Positions 54,955 to 64,000 of a stretch of DNA of 64,000 bases are shown here, piece by piece. Made by a program: the position numbers and the translations under genes. The notes below the pieces were generated by a model. That model was given only the letters and a program-made list of their open reading frames with translations, was not told the origin of the DNA and made no database searches. The stretch is from Dryomyza anilis (Eukaryota > Arthropoda > Insecta > Diptera > Dryomyzidae). The stretch lies in contig OX638130.1 in assembly GCA_951804985.1 (NCBI GenBank), positions 84,500,583 to 84,564,582 on the forward strand, in the 5' to 3' direction. The stretch's first letter is position 1. Each line of letters starts with the position of its first letter.

Positions 54955-55601
54955 CACTCTCAGAAATATATTGTTACTTTTTAACAATATGTGATTGTCA
55001 TTTCATTATACAGTGATTATCTGGCACCTCTGTTTTCTGGCTTTCAAATATATGTCAATTTATTTTTTTATTTATTTCAAAATATTAAAAATTCAAACAA
55101 AATGTAAGTTATATTTTTACAATTTAATTATTCAATATTTATTGAACATATGTGCATTTTGTGTAGATATGGGAGCCACCAGAAAACGTTTGACGATAGA
55201 AATGGGACGGAAGTAAACCCTTTCTGGATAACGCATGCGAGTAACATAAAGTGCGACTGTTCTGCTATCCACAAATGCTCAAGACCACTTCTGCCTTTCA
55301 CATTGGCGTTAAGCTATTGACGACGACCAAATCTACTAAAGACTTCCAAAAGATGTTCTCTTAGTGTACATTTCTGCACTATAATTGTTTGCTAATAAAA
55401 ATTATAAAAATATTCGTGTGACATTTTTTATCTTATTAAATGACAATGTCGATTGTTATTCTTAAACAATCGAATGACGTTTTAATATAACAATCTGATT
55501 GCCAAACCGACAATAATTTGACAATCTGATCATGAGATCTATTTTGAACATCGAGATTGTTACAAAATTGTCGGAAATGACAATATATTTCTGAGAGTGT
55601 A
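54953..55601 (+). mobile_element. CACTCTCAG element B, inverted partner of A
   Basis: It starts TACACTCTCAGAAATATATT, shares TGTACA with element A, and ends ATATATTTCTGAGAGTGTA. About 150 bases of its right end match the left end of A in reverse (CGGAAATGACAATATATTTC, GATCATGAGATCTATTTTGA, CAATCGAATGACGTTTTAA). Its left 150 match A's right end. GTAAGT at 55104 and GTGTAG at 55161-55166 bound a 63-base intron-like segment in the same relative place as in A. The downstream frame stops after GATRKRLTIEMGRK. Confidence 0.8.
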
Positions 55602-55795
55602 ACCTTCCTTAATACACCTTGCGTTACACTAAAAACAAAAACAAAAAATGAACGAATCAAAATTCCATATATGAGGATCAAAGTTAACTAAGTTCATATT
55701 TGAAACTTAATATTCGTCTAGATTATAGCATCTTGATTTGGAAAATATGTTGTAAAAAATATACAATTTTATGTTTACGGAATTCTTTTTGACAT
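55602..55795. other. Short unassigned AT-rich spacer
   Basis: No gene or repeat is seen up to the SINE target duplication. Confidence 0.3.
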
Positions 55796-56135
55796 GTAGC
55801 CGTGGTAGCTCAGTGGTTAGTGCATTGGACTGCTAGCCGAAAGGTACCCGGTTCAAGCCTGGACTGGGGCTAACAGCATCTTTTCATAGAAACATACCTC
55901 CGCTACCTCTCCGCTACCTCTCCGCAGTAAATCCGCTACCTCTCCGCAGTAAATGGCAAACCTACGAGAGTAAAACAATGCCTATGAAAAGCTCTCAGCC
56001 GCTGTCCGGATTCGGCAATAAACTGTAGATTCCACCACTTCGAGTACAAATGTAACACGTACAGCTCAAAATGGTGAGAGAGCGCGGCTTAAGTTCTTAT
56101 AGGACTGTAGTGCCAAATTATTATTTTTATTATTA
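55796..56135 (+). mobile_element. tRNA-derived SINE, standard subfamily, with internal duplication
   Basis: Head GTAGCCGTGGTAGCTCAGTG, A box 55803-55816, B box GGTTCAAGCC at 55850-55859. Three copies of CCGCTACCTCTCCGCAGTAA-like sequence (two full, one partial) at 55906-55960 lengthen the body. It ends GTGCCAAATTATTATTTTTA with a long TTA tail. TTTGACAT at 55788-55795 and 56136-56143 forms the target duplication. Confidence 0.92.
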
Positions 56136-56143
56136 TTTGACAT

Positions 56144-57826
56144 TTAACATAATAGGATTTCCATCATTTCGAACATAGTTAGAACGATATCGCTATTTAA
56201 GTCGATGTTAACTCGAATTGAAACATTTTCGAAATCAAGAATAGATATTGAAAGAGTTATAATTTTAGATAAATAAAATTTATTTCTTCAAAAAGAAAAA
56301 TTTATCAATATAATTGCTGATGAACAATAAATGTACTAATTCGTCATATTAATTTTTATTTTTAAATAAATCCTAAATAGTTTACAATTTTTTTTTTTAA
56401 ATATTTACAATTATTGTTCATCATCTTGATAAACTCTTTTTGTTGAATGACCTTGACAACATCATTACTGACATTTCATACTCATTTCCTACTGGTCATG
56501 TGCGTGTGCGCCTGCAGTGCTATTATGAAATGCGCGCTTCATTTTCCAGACACTTTCTAACGTTGAACAATTCATTAACCTCCTCGTCTCGAATACGGCC
56601 CGGCTCGACCCGCTTTGAGCAAGTTCAAAACCGTTACTAAGCGCATTGTTATTAATGTTATTACTTTCAATTTTAAGCCAGATTAGCTGAATATAACACA
56701 AAATTGGTGCGGCTATTAGTTAAACAAATCCGCATTGATTGCACTCGATTATGCCTAAAATTGGACCAAAATTGGTCAATAAGTCGCTAATGACCAAGTG
56801 AGCGGAGGCTCTGTTCAACTGGCTTTAAGCTGATTTATTTGTGAACTGGTTAAAAAATAAACTTGTTGTTGTAGTTAGACCGAAGGCGTTTGGCATGACG
56901 CGTATTTTTATGCAGCCCACGCGCATTTCCTGATAGTATTCCCAAATAATTTCATGACAAAGAGCCTCTTGACCAGTATCAGCAGACTCTTGAAAACTAC
57001 TGTAAAAGTGAGAATGAACAGGCGTAACTCTTAAAGAGGTATTAGACAGTTAATTACATATTGGCTTAAGTGGAGTTTTTTTCTTTTGACTATGTTGTAA
57101 CCGCTTTGAAATGCAATGCTGTAAATTGCAGTTATTTATTTAAGGTTTTTTTTTTAAATATTTTAAATGCTTAACTACATAACAAAACACAACATTTATT
57201 AGCTGAATTCACAATATTTAAACGTTTTTGTGCGAAGTCTGTATAATTCGAAATATGCGCTTTAAGGCCTTTCTAATGCCTAAATATTTATTTTTTATTT
57301 TATGATGTAATGTGCTGTTTAAACTTAAACATATGTTTTTTTAATATTTTTACAATTATCTGTCATTTTTACTAATTAGCTGCTAATCGTCAACGTATTT
57401 TAGCGGTTTTTGTTTATTGCCAATAATGACTTTTTTCATTAATTTTTTTTGTCTCTAAACAAAACTTTCTCTGTATATTAATTTAAACTTTTTTTTATAC
57501 AATTTTTATTTGTCTTTAATTAAATTCAAAATTATAAAATTATATTAACATTATTTTAATTGTTATTTTTATATTAGTTAGTTCTTGAAATGCATCGGAA
57601 ATTTATATTTAGATCGTGGATAAATTAAAAAAGTCATTCTTATGGTGTCTAGTGTTCTATTTCCATCAAAGCAGAGAATTCCTGCTGTGAATCTTAAAGT
57701 ACTAATAAATTTAAATATTTTATAATAACTGCATTAAAAATTCATGTATTGAAATTACTATATTAAAAACAAAGAAAATGTCTTGCAAATAAATGTGTAT
57801 TTGATTCAATTTGTGTTTACTACATA
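56144..57826. other. Unassigned DNA with a unique island
   Basis: Bases 56440-57020 are unique and less AT-rich (TCGAATACGGCCCGGCTCGA near 56589; GGCATGACGCG near 56892). No convincing frame: 56440-56640 has no domain. The remainder is low complexity. Confidence 0.35.
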
Positions 57827-58140
57827 TGTACATTCTTTATACATATTTATAGTAATTTTGGTTTTTAGTTTGGACTATGCTCTGTATAAAAATAAATCAT
57901 TTTATTGTGTATCTTTAAATTTTAAAATCTAAATAAATCTAAAGAAAATTGCCATTCCATAGTATATTGAAACTAGCCTTGACAATTATAAAAAAAATGC
58001 GTTTAAAGTTTTTTTGGGAAACTATTTTTCAACAGTACTATGTTTTTTTACATTCTAAGCAGTCGATGAAAATGGCTCAAAATGACGATTGCAATTTTCT
58101 TAAAAACATTACCGCAAAATGTTACATATTACGTAACTCG

Positions 58141-59004
58141 TACACCCAGAAAAAAATCATTGTAAATTGATAGTATTTCAATAGAAAAACAATTATTTAT
58201 ACCATTAAAATTGGTCAATAGGATGCGTCCCATTTGTTCAGTAATATTGAAACTGTTAATACAATGTGTGGTTATACCATATATTTTATAATGTGATATT
58301 TTAATTACAATAAGAAAGACCTATACAAATTTAATGATACGTATTATTAATTTTATGGTATATCGAATTACATTTTCCTAATAATTTATTAAAACAAAAA
58401 TGTATTTCAGTTAATTTATTGTATATATTATTTTATTTAAATGTCGAAATTGATATTCACTTTTACAACACACACATAAAAAAACACTTCTTGCTGCAAA
58501 AGGTTATAACACATTTAATGTTTGCTTTGATTTCCAATAACTGATGGTAGTACTTGATGTTTTTGAGTCCGTTGCCATAATAGAAGTTCGATGTATTATT
58601 TATTTTCTGTAATAAAAATATAAATATATAAATATAATTTATTTACATTAAATACATTGAGTCCTTACCAATGTCGCGTTTAATAATGTGGATTATTACA
58701 AAAAAATACAACGACCATTTTGAGTACACACACAGAATGACGTACAAAACGAACATGTTTGCATTCGTTTTTATATTTTTTTACACCACGTTTATTACTA
58801 TAGGAGGAAACCATTAAAACAACAGTATTTATTCTATTTAAAATAATAATATTGAAATATTTAAATTTATAGTACTGAATTTTTCAAATACTATTGAATT
58901 AATTAGAAAACTCTTAATTTAAAAAGAAAAAACTATGAATACATGAACCATAAGATCAATGGTCGTACCATAAAGTACTTAATGGTAAATTTTTTCTGAG
59001 TGTA
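58141..59004. mobile_element. CACCCAG-type element, long form
   Basis: The ends are TACACCCAGAAAAAAATCATT and AAATTTTTTCTGAGTGTA (first shown to 20 bases is TACACCCAGAAAAAAATCAT). At 864 bp it is about four times the usual family length, keeping AATTGGTCAATAGGATG inside the left end. It also has AATGG/CCATT pairs near the right end. The interior is AT-rich with no transposase frame. It may be a parent-like form of the 224-bp MITEs. Confidence 0.68.
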
Positions 59005-59009
59005 GGTGC

Positions 59010-59200
59010 TGATTTTGACTGCATACTCAGTTTTTTCATATAACGTTACGTTTTTAAGAAAAGTGCTCACGCGATTTTAAAAATCTTTTCACCCACGATT
59101 CTTTACAAATTTTAATACTGTTGAAAATAGTTTTTAAATTGTCAAGACTTATTTTAATTTACCAATGAATGTTAATATTCTTATTCGTTTTTAATATATA
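59010..59200 (+). repeat. Dispersed repeat fragment shared with 2156-2360
   Basis: GCTGATTTTGACTGCATACT, a T-run, ACGTTACGTTTTTA and later TTGTCAAGACTTATTTTAAT correspond in order to the fragment at 2156. Confidence 0.5.
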
Positions 59201-59354
59201 AAGTAAATTGAAAATTTTGTGTTTTTTAGATAATTTTTAAATTGTTTATTTAGCATTTATAATCTAACAATAAACAAGAAAATGATTACTGGCTATCCAG
59301 AGCATAGTCCAAATTAAAAACCAAAATTACTATAAATATATAAAGTGTCGTACT

Positions 59355-59695
59355 TCAATAAAAATATATTTAAAAATTAAAAATAACAAAAAAAAGTCGT
59401 GGTATTTTTTATAAAAAACACCTACTTAAATTGACTGCATTTATATACATTGGTATATATATTTTTATATCCAGTAGTTCAATTATTACACCTGCATTTA
59501 TTTTTACTGCATTCTGTATTAAATCAAGTATCACAAAAATTTTACATTTTGTCTGGAATTTGAAAAATACATTATGTATTCACTTATAAAAAGATTCGTT
59601 GCTTAGTTTCGCAGTACGTTCATCGTGTGTACACACAAACTTCCAATAATTTAAAAATGTAGATAACCAATACAAGCTAAAGTTTCAGTAATGTA
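59355..59695. other. AT-rich unassigned DNA
   Basis: No gene or repeat recognised. Confidence 0.3.
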
Positions 59696-60559
59696 TACAC
59701 TAAGAAAACAAGATGTTTATGAACGTTTTGCTGCAACGATCCTTTTAAATTTACGCCTTGTAGCTGATATTCAAACATTCCATAAGTTTCAATAAAGTTG
59801 CAGCAAAACTATTAATATTTTTTAAATATGACATATATGCAGATAGTTACGAGATGTTTGCCACAACATCAATGAAAATTGAGATATTTACTGTTGACTG
59901 AAAGCAAACATCCTGAGTTCTTGGACATTTGCAGCAAAATTTTGAGGTATTTTGACATTTAACTACTTGCGCTCGATTTATCCACAACAATTAAGTTAAT
60001 CAAATGGTGTAAAAAAGTGTCCACTCAAATATTACATTTTAATGGTAAAAGTGAAAATAAAATATCCTGTGATTTAAATTATCAACACGAAATGCAAAAT
60101 ATTTGATTTCAGAGTTTACTTTGATTATAGCGTCGTCGGTCGGACTTGGTTCTTCTGCGAAGAAATCTCAAGTCGTTGTACAATTTTGCCTTCTAAGTAT
60201 TTAAAAAGACGATGGCGATGTATACCAGGATGTACCATGTACCAGGATACTGTTTTAATTCTAGAATAATTAAAAATACATTTTATTCATTTTTTTTTTT
60301 CAATTCAATAAAAATTACTCCGCGAATTATTATGGAGTACCTTTTCCAAATATTCATCAACTATCTTCTTATTTGTCAGATATTTAATTGGTGGTTGCTA
60401 TACATAATCGTAAATTTGAAAGATGGTTGCTAGCAATAATTATCGTATTTGACGGATGTTCAAGAGATGATTGTCTCAAATACGATTTAAATAATTTGTA
60501 AATAACTTAATATTTAGGGCTGTGATATTTCTGGCAATCATCTTTGTTTTCTTAGTGTA
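59696..60559. mobile_element. CACTAAG-family element
   Basis: Inverted ends TACACTAAGAAAACAAGATG and CATCTTTGTTTTCTTAGTGTA (less its first base) with TA target. The 864-bp body repeats TTGCAGCAAAA/TTTTGCTGCAA words (59730, 59800, 59930). The 73-codon frame at 60212-60433 is hydrophobic low-complexity sequence with no domain. Confidence 0.75.
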
Positions 60560-61233
60560 TAGACAACTAATTTCTAATATATTTTGTAGTAAAATCAAGT
60601 CAAATAAAGATAAATGTTTTTCGATTTTCGGTTTGTTGATTTAAAAAAAACGAAACAGGTTTCGGGTTTTAATTTTTAAGCCGAAATTTAAATTTTTTAC
60701 ATTTAAAAGGAAACAAATGTACCAATTTTTATATAAAATACACATTTTTAATGACGAATGTTCGATGTTAATCACAAAAATACATTAGCTTTAAAACAAA
60801 ATTAAATAAATATTTAATTTGTACTATAAAATTCAGGTTATACAAATTATATTCAAATTTGTAATTAAAACTTAAATAAATAAAATATATGTTAATATAT
60901 TTATTGATCAAAATATTGTGGATTTAAAGTCCATTTTTAATATAATAATCAGGGAAAAGAATAATGTCTAAATGATTGAACTTAAGCCGATTTTTAGTTT
61001 TAGTTTAAAATAAAATTAAAACGGAAAAACATTTTTACATATTTTCACAGGTAGAAACAATCTATAATTTTATAAAATTATTTGTCTATTCTCATTTTTT
61101 TCGGTATCGAATTAATTTATGTAATTCGAAATAGTAGCTAAACTCGACAGTATTTGAGATCCTCTGGATTGATGTTAATACTTTGCTAGTTTTGAGTGAT
61201 TTATTGCTTGTAGCGAAATACCGTCTTCAGCAA
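60560..61233. other. AT-rich unassigned DNA
   Basis: No gene or clear repeat. Confidence 0.3.
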
Positions 61234-61548
61234 CAATAATAATAATAATAATTGTTTGGCGCTACAGTCCTGTATAGAACTTCGGCCGAGCTCTCTCACC
61301 ACGAGCTGTGCGTGTTATATTCGTACTCAAAGTGGTGGGACCTACAGTTTATTGCCGAATCCGAACGGCGGGTGAGAGCTTTTCATAGGCAATGTTTTAC
61401 TCTCGTAGATTTGCCATTTACTGCCGAGAGGTAGCGCGGTATAGAAAAATGTTTCTATGAAAAGATTTTGTTAGCCCCAATCCAGGCTTGAACCGGGGAC
61501 CTTTCGGCTTGCAGTCCAACGAACTAACCACTGAACTACCGCGGCTAC
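61234..61548 (-). mobile_element. tRNA-derived SINE, standard subfamily, full length
   Basis: Minus strand: head GTAGCCGCGGTAGTTCAGTG at the right end, B box GGTTCAAGCC, family body, and a long tail seen as (AAT)n at 61234-61252 on the + strand. A small deletion (TTTG lost after CACCAC) marks this copy. No convincing target duplication; ACA at each edge is too short to count. Confidence 0.9.
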
Positions 61549-61718
61549 ACATCGTGTCAAAACGCCGGTTTGTGAAATCGCTTTTTGATATCCCTAGTAC
61601 TTTGACTACATTTAATTTCCGATGTACCGAAAAATGTATATATCAATCAAATATAAATAGATTGTAGTGGAAGGTTTATTTTTAATCTTTACTATTTCAA
61701 CATATAAAAAAATATAAT

Positions 61719-61971
61719 CGGCCATGTTCCGACATTCGATCGAATTCCAATCGAATTTCATATAAAATATGTAAACAAACGGTTTTGAATTCGATGTCTC
61801 AGAACAAAAATTTGTTTTTTCATCGAATTCAATCCGTTTGCTTTGACTTCAACGATTTGAATTCATTTGAAAAATACATTTTTTGTATTGTGACATCGAA
61901 TTCAAAACAGTTTGTTTACAAATTCTATATGATATTTGATCGGAATTCGATCGAAAGCCGGAACATGGCCG
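61719..61971. mobile_element. Foldback MITE with ~85-bp arms, CGGCCATGTTCCG ends
   Basis: CGGCCATGTTCCGACATTCG, ATCGAATTCCAATCGAATTT, CATATAAAATATGTAAACAA and ACGGTTTTGAATTCGATGTC run inward on the left. They are mirrored on the right by GACATCGAATTCAAAACAGT, TTGTTTACAAATTCTATATG, a GATCGGAATTCGATCGAAAG block and CCGGAACATGGCCG. The loop is about 85 bases. The frame 61785-62009 crosses the palindrome and is not a gene. Confidence 0.88.
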
Positions 61972-62610
61972 TATATGAAAGAAGAAATTGTTTTTTAAAT
62001 TTTTATTAAAGAAAATAAAGATTACGCAAATTTAGATTTTGTCTTGAATACGTTTACAATTTTTTTATCGTTATAATAAATTCAGAACTAATGTGAAGAT
62101 AATTCTATTACATATGTATAGTGACGACAAAATACAACATTTAGTACTTGCGTTCATTTTCACTCGATTACGTCTCTACAATCGAATAAAAGATTACCTA
62201 TGATAGTTGAAGCAAGATTAAAGAACGAGATCCAATTCTAACAAAAAAAATAAAAATAAATAAATGTTCTTATATGTCCTTATGTGCGTAAGTATATAAC
62301 AAAAATAAAGCTATATTTCGTATGGGCAAATTTCTGTTTTCGTTTTTGCGTATATTCTCGCATGACAACAAACAAATGTTTGTGTGTATTCTAATACAGC
62401 CATCCAGTTGGAAACAAAATTTTGCACAGCAACACCCACGAGTTTTGTTTAATGTAGAAAAAATCCGATCACAAGCTTCGATTCTTTATTAAATTAAATT
62501 TAATAATGCAAATATAATTTAGCTTAAGTAAAACTTCAAGAGTTTATAATTAACCAAAAAATTATATATAAAACTAAAAATAAAATAATGCAAAATTTCA
62601 GTGCATAGCG
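61972..62610. other. AT-rich unassigned DNA
   Basis: No gene or repeat recognised. Confidence 0.3.
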
Positions 62611-63198
62611 TACACGCTGCAAAAAAGGGCTCAACCAAACGAAATTTTTCAGGCATTACATACATCTTTGGAGCTTTATGCAAACAAAAGTATTATTGTG
62701 AAGTATTATAATGACACCAAGCATATTTTTGTTTTAGTTCAAACATATTTATGTTCAGAAATTGAATAATTTTCGGCGTTATTGCAAACATATATATGTG
62801 AAAAACGTTTTAATTACATCTCAACATATTGGTGCATTCGTAATGCCAAACATACATATAATTAAAGCGTTCAGTCAAGAATAAGCAAATACATATAATT
62901 CAAAGCATCTTTTTTTGACATTGTATGTGTTAAATAGCAGAAATATCAATATACATGTATTAATATCTGTTGAAAAATATCTATTTCGACAGAAACATTA
63001 ATATAGTTAATTCCTAAAAATCCGTGTTTAAAGCAATTTATGTTTAAATATCGTATAATAATATTACAATCTGAAGAAATAATTACACAATTTAATTATA
63101 ACGTAATTAGATTTTACACATAATATTTATATGGTGATTTCGAATTACGTTATAATTACATTCAAGCATATTCAAACAAATCTTGTTCTATCCGTGTA
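62611..63198 (+). mobile_element. TACACG-ended element, copy 3 (short form)
   Basis: Start TACACGCTGCAAAAAAGGGC, end CAAATCTTGTTCTATCCGTG then TA. Internal order matches copy 2 (ATTACATACATCTTTGGAGC, TTCAAACATATTTATGTTCA, ATTTCGACAGAAACATTAAT, GGTGATTTCGAATTACGTTA). At 588 bp it is the most compact copy. Confidence 0.82.
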
Positions 63199-64000
63199 AC
63201 GAAGACATCTGAAACAACACCGTTTTCTATTTGAACCATGGAGTTGCATGTGTTTTTTTTTTATTGTATTCCAGACCTTATTTTAGCTTTAAAAAACAAG
63301 AAAAACATAACAACTGTACATATCTTCTTTAATGTTCACATTCATAAATACAAGATGCAAGAACGAGACATTTTGTATCATCATTAATTTATTTCAATTA
63401 AATTTTAAATACGTTTCTTAAAAAAAAGGGTAGATGTTTTGTCTACGAAAAATATATAACAATTGATTTTTCGTTGTTGTGGCAACGAAATATTGCAGTT
63501 GCAACAACAATTTTTTACTAATTTCATTTCAACAGAATACATATTGTTATTACAAATAACACTCCTTTCTTTAATATTGCGTAAATGTGTTCAAATAATT
63601 TTAGTCAGGAGGGAGAGTCTTAATAAAGATTATTTCATAGTATATGATATGAATTTATTGAATTACAAACAATTTTATTGCATTTTTATTGAGGCAATAA
63701 AAGAAACGAAAGACTTAAGCAACGAACTTTGCCTGCCAACTGCAAGAAATTGCTAAAAAAAAAGGCCGCTTTAAATTAATAGAGCGTTGCAAATTTTTAA
63801 GCAAATGCATAAAATTATATTAAAATTATTTTTGAATTTATTTTTATTATTCTGCTGCAACATTTAAGCATTTGTTGCGACGGCAATAGTTGATTTTGTT
63901 AATACAAAAAATAATAAACCTTTCAAATTCCGCATTTTAAACAATTCTAATAAAATCAATACGATTGGCTGATTTTTTAATTAATTGCAAAAAATTAAAA
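63199..64000. other. AT-rich unassigned DNA at window end
   Basis: No gene is supported. The 97-codon frame at 63463-63756 has no recognisable domain and its start and end lie in AT-rich filler. Bases 63700-63900 are slightly less AT-rich and unique. Confidence 0.3.

Larger units (their letters stand above)
57827..59354. mobile_element. Inverted-repeat element enclosing a CACCCAG-type MITE
   Basis: ATATTTATAGTAATTTTGGT, then TTTTAGTTTGGACTATGCTCTG less its last two bases, at 57843 is inverted at 59298-59340 (CAGAGCATAGTCCAAATTAA, AAACCAAAATTACTATAAAT). Weaker pairing extends outward to GTACATTCTTTATAC / ATAAAGTGTCGTAC. The long MITE at 58141-59004 sits inside. The stretch after it (59010-59200) is the dispersed repeat of 2156-2360. 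Confidence 0.6.

Overview
This is a non-coding, repeat-laden stretch of eukaryotic nuclear DNA, almost certainly from a fly (Diptera) and most likely a calyptrate such as a blowfly or housefly relative. Four things point that way. The base composition is very AT-rich. There are mini-me/DINE-1-type Helentron elements with (TA)n and GTCY microsatellites. There is an Initiator plus Motif Ten Element core promoter of Drosophila type. The non-LTR retrotransposon remnants are I-like and RTE-like. The species assignment is inference. No host protein-coding exon can be supported; nearly all open frames are short chance frames or lie inside transposons.

Layout. 1-8 kb: a TACGAA-rich element, a TACACG-ended element, a tRNA-derived SINE, CCCGGGA sequence, a hAT MITE with a perfect 8-bp target duplication, an I-like RNase H remnant and a Helentron. 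8-18 kb: a unique island, small TIR elements, the second TACGAA element beside an RTE-like reverse-transcriptase remnant, the second TACACG element with a MITE nested in it, a foldback element and another unique island. 18-31 kb: a unique island, variant and standard SINEs, a tandem array, GGAACC sequence split by a Helentron, a 632-bp Helitron with a minisatellite, and an inverted-repeat element. 31-34.5 kb: a large palindrome interrupted by a Helentron, with another MITE alongside. 34.8-35.9 kb: the best host feature, a candidate TATA-less promoter and untranslated first exon on the + strand. If it is real, 35.9-64 kb is probably the start of a long first intron. 36-64 kb: the third TACGAA element (with a solo LTR inside it), a second solo LTR interrupted by a MITE, more SINEs, several foldback MITEs, and a head-to-head pair of elements, one of which has a 63-nt GT-AG intron-like segment and an open frame with C2H2 zinc-finger spacing.

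The elements nest repeatedly, so their relative ages can be read: solo LTR inside TACGAA element, MITE inside LTR, Helentron inside palindrome, Helentron inside GGAACC sequence, hAT MITE probably inside the I-like remnant. Many otherwise different MITE families share termini of the form TACAC..AGAAAA next to a TA target. I found no bacterial-style operon, CRISPR array, rRNA gene or functional tRNA gene. All repeat boundaries come from reading by eye; copy-to-copy identities were not computed.
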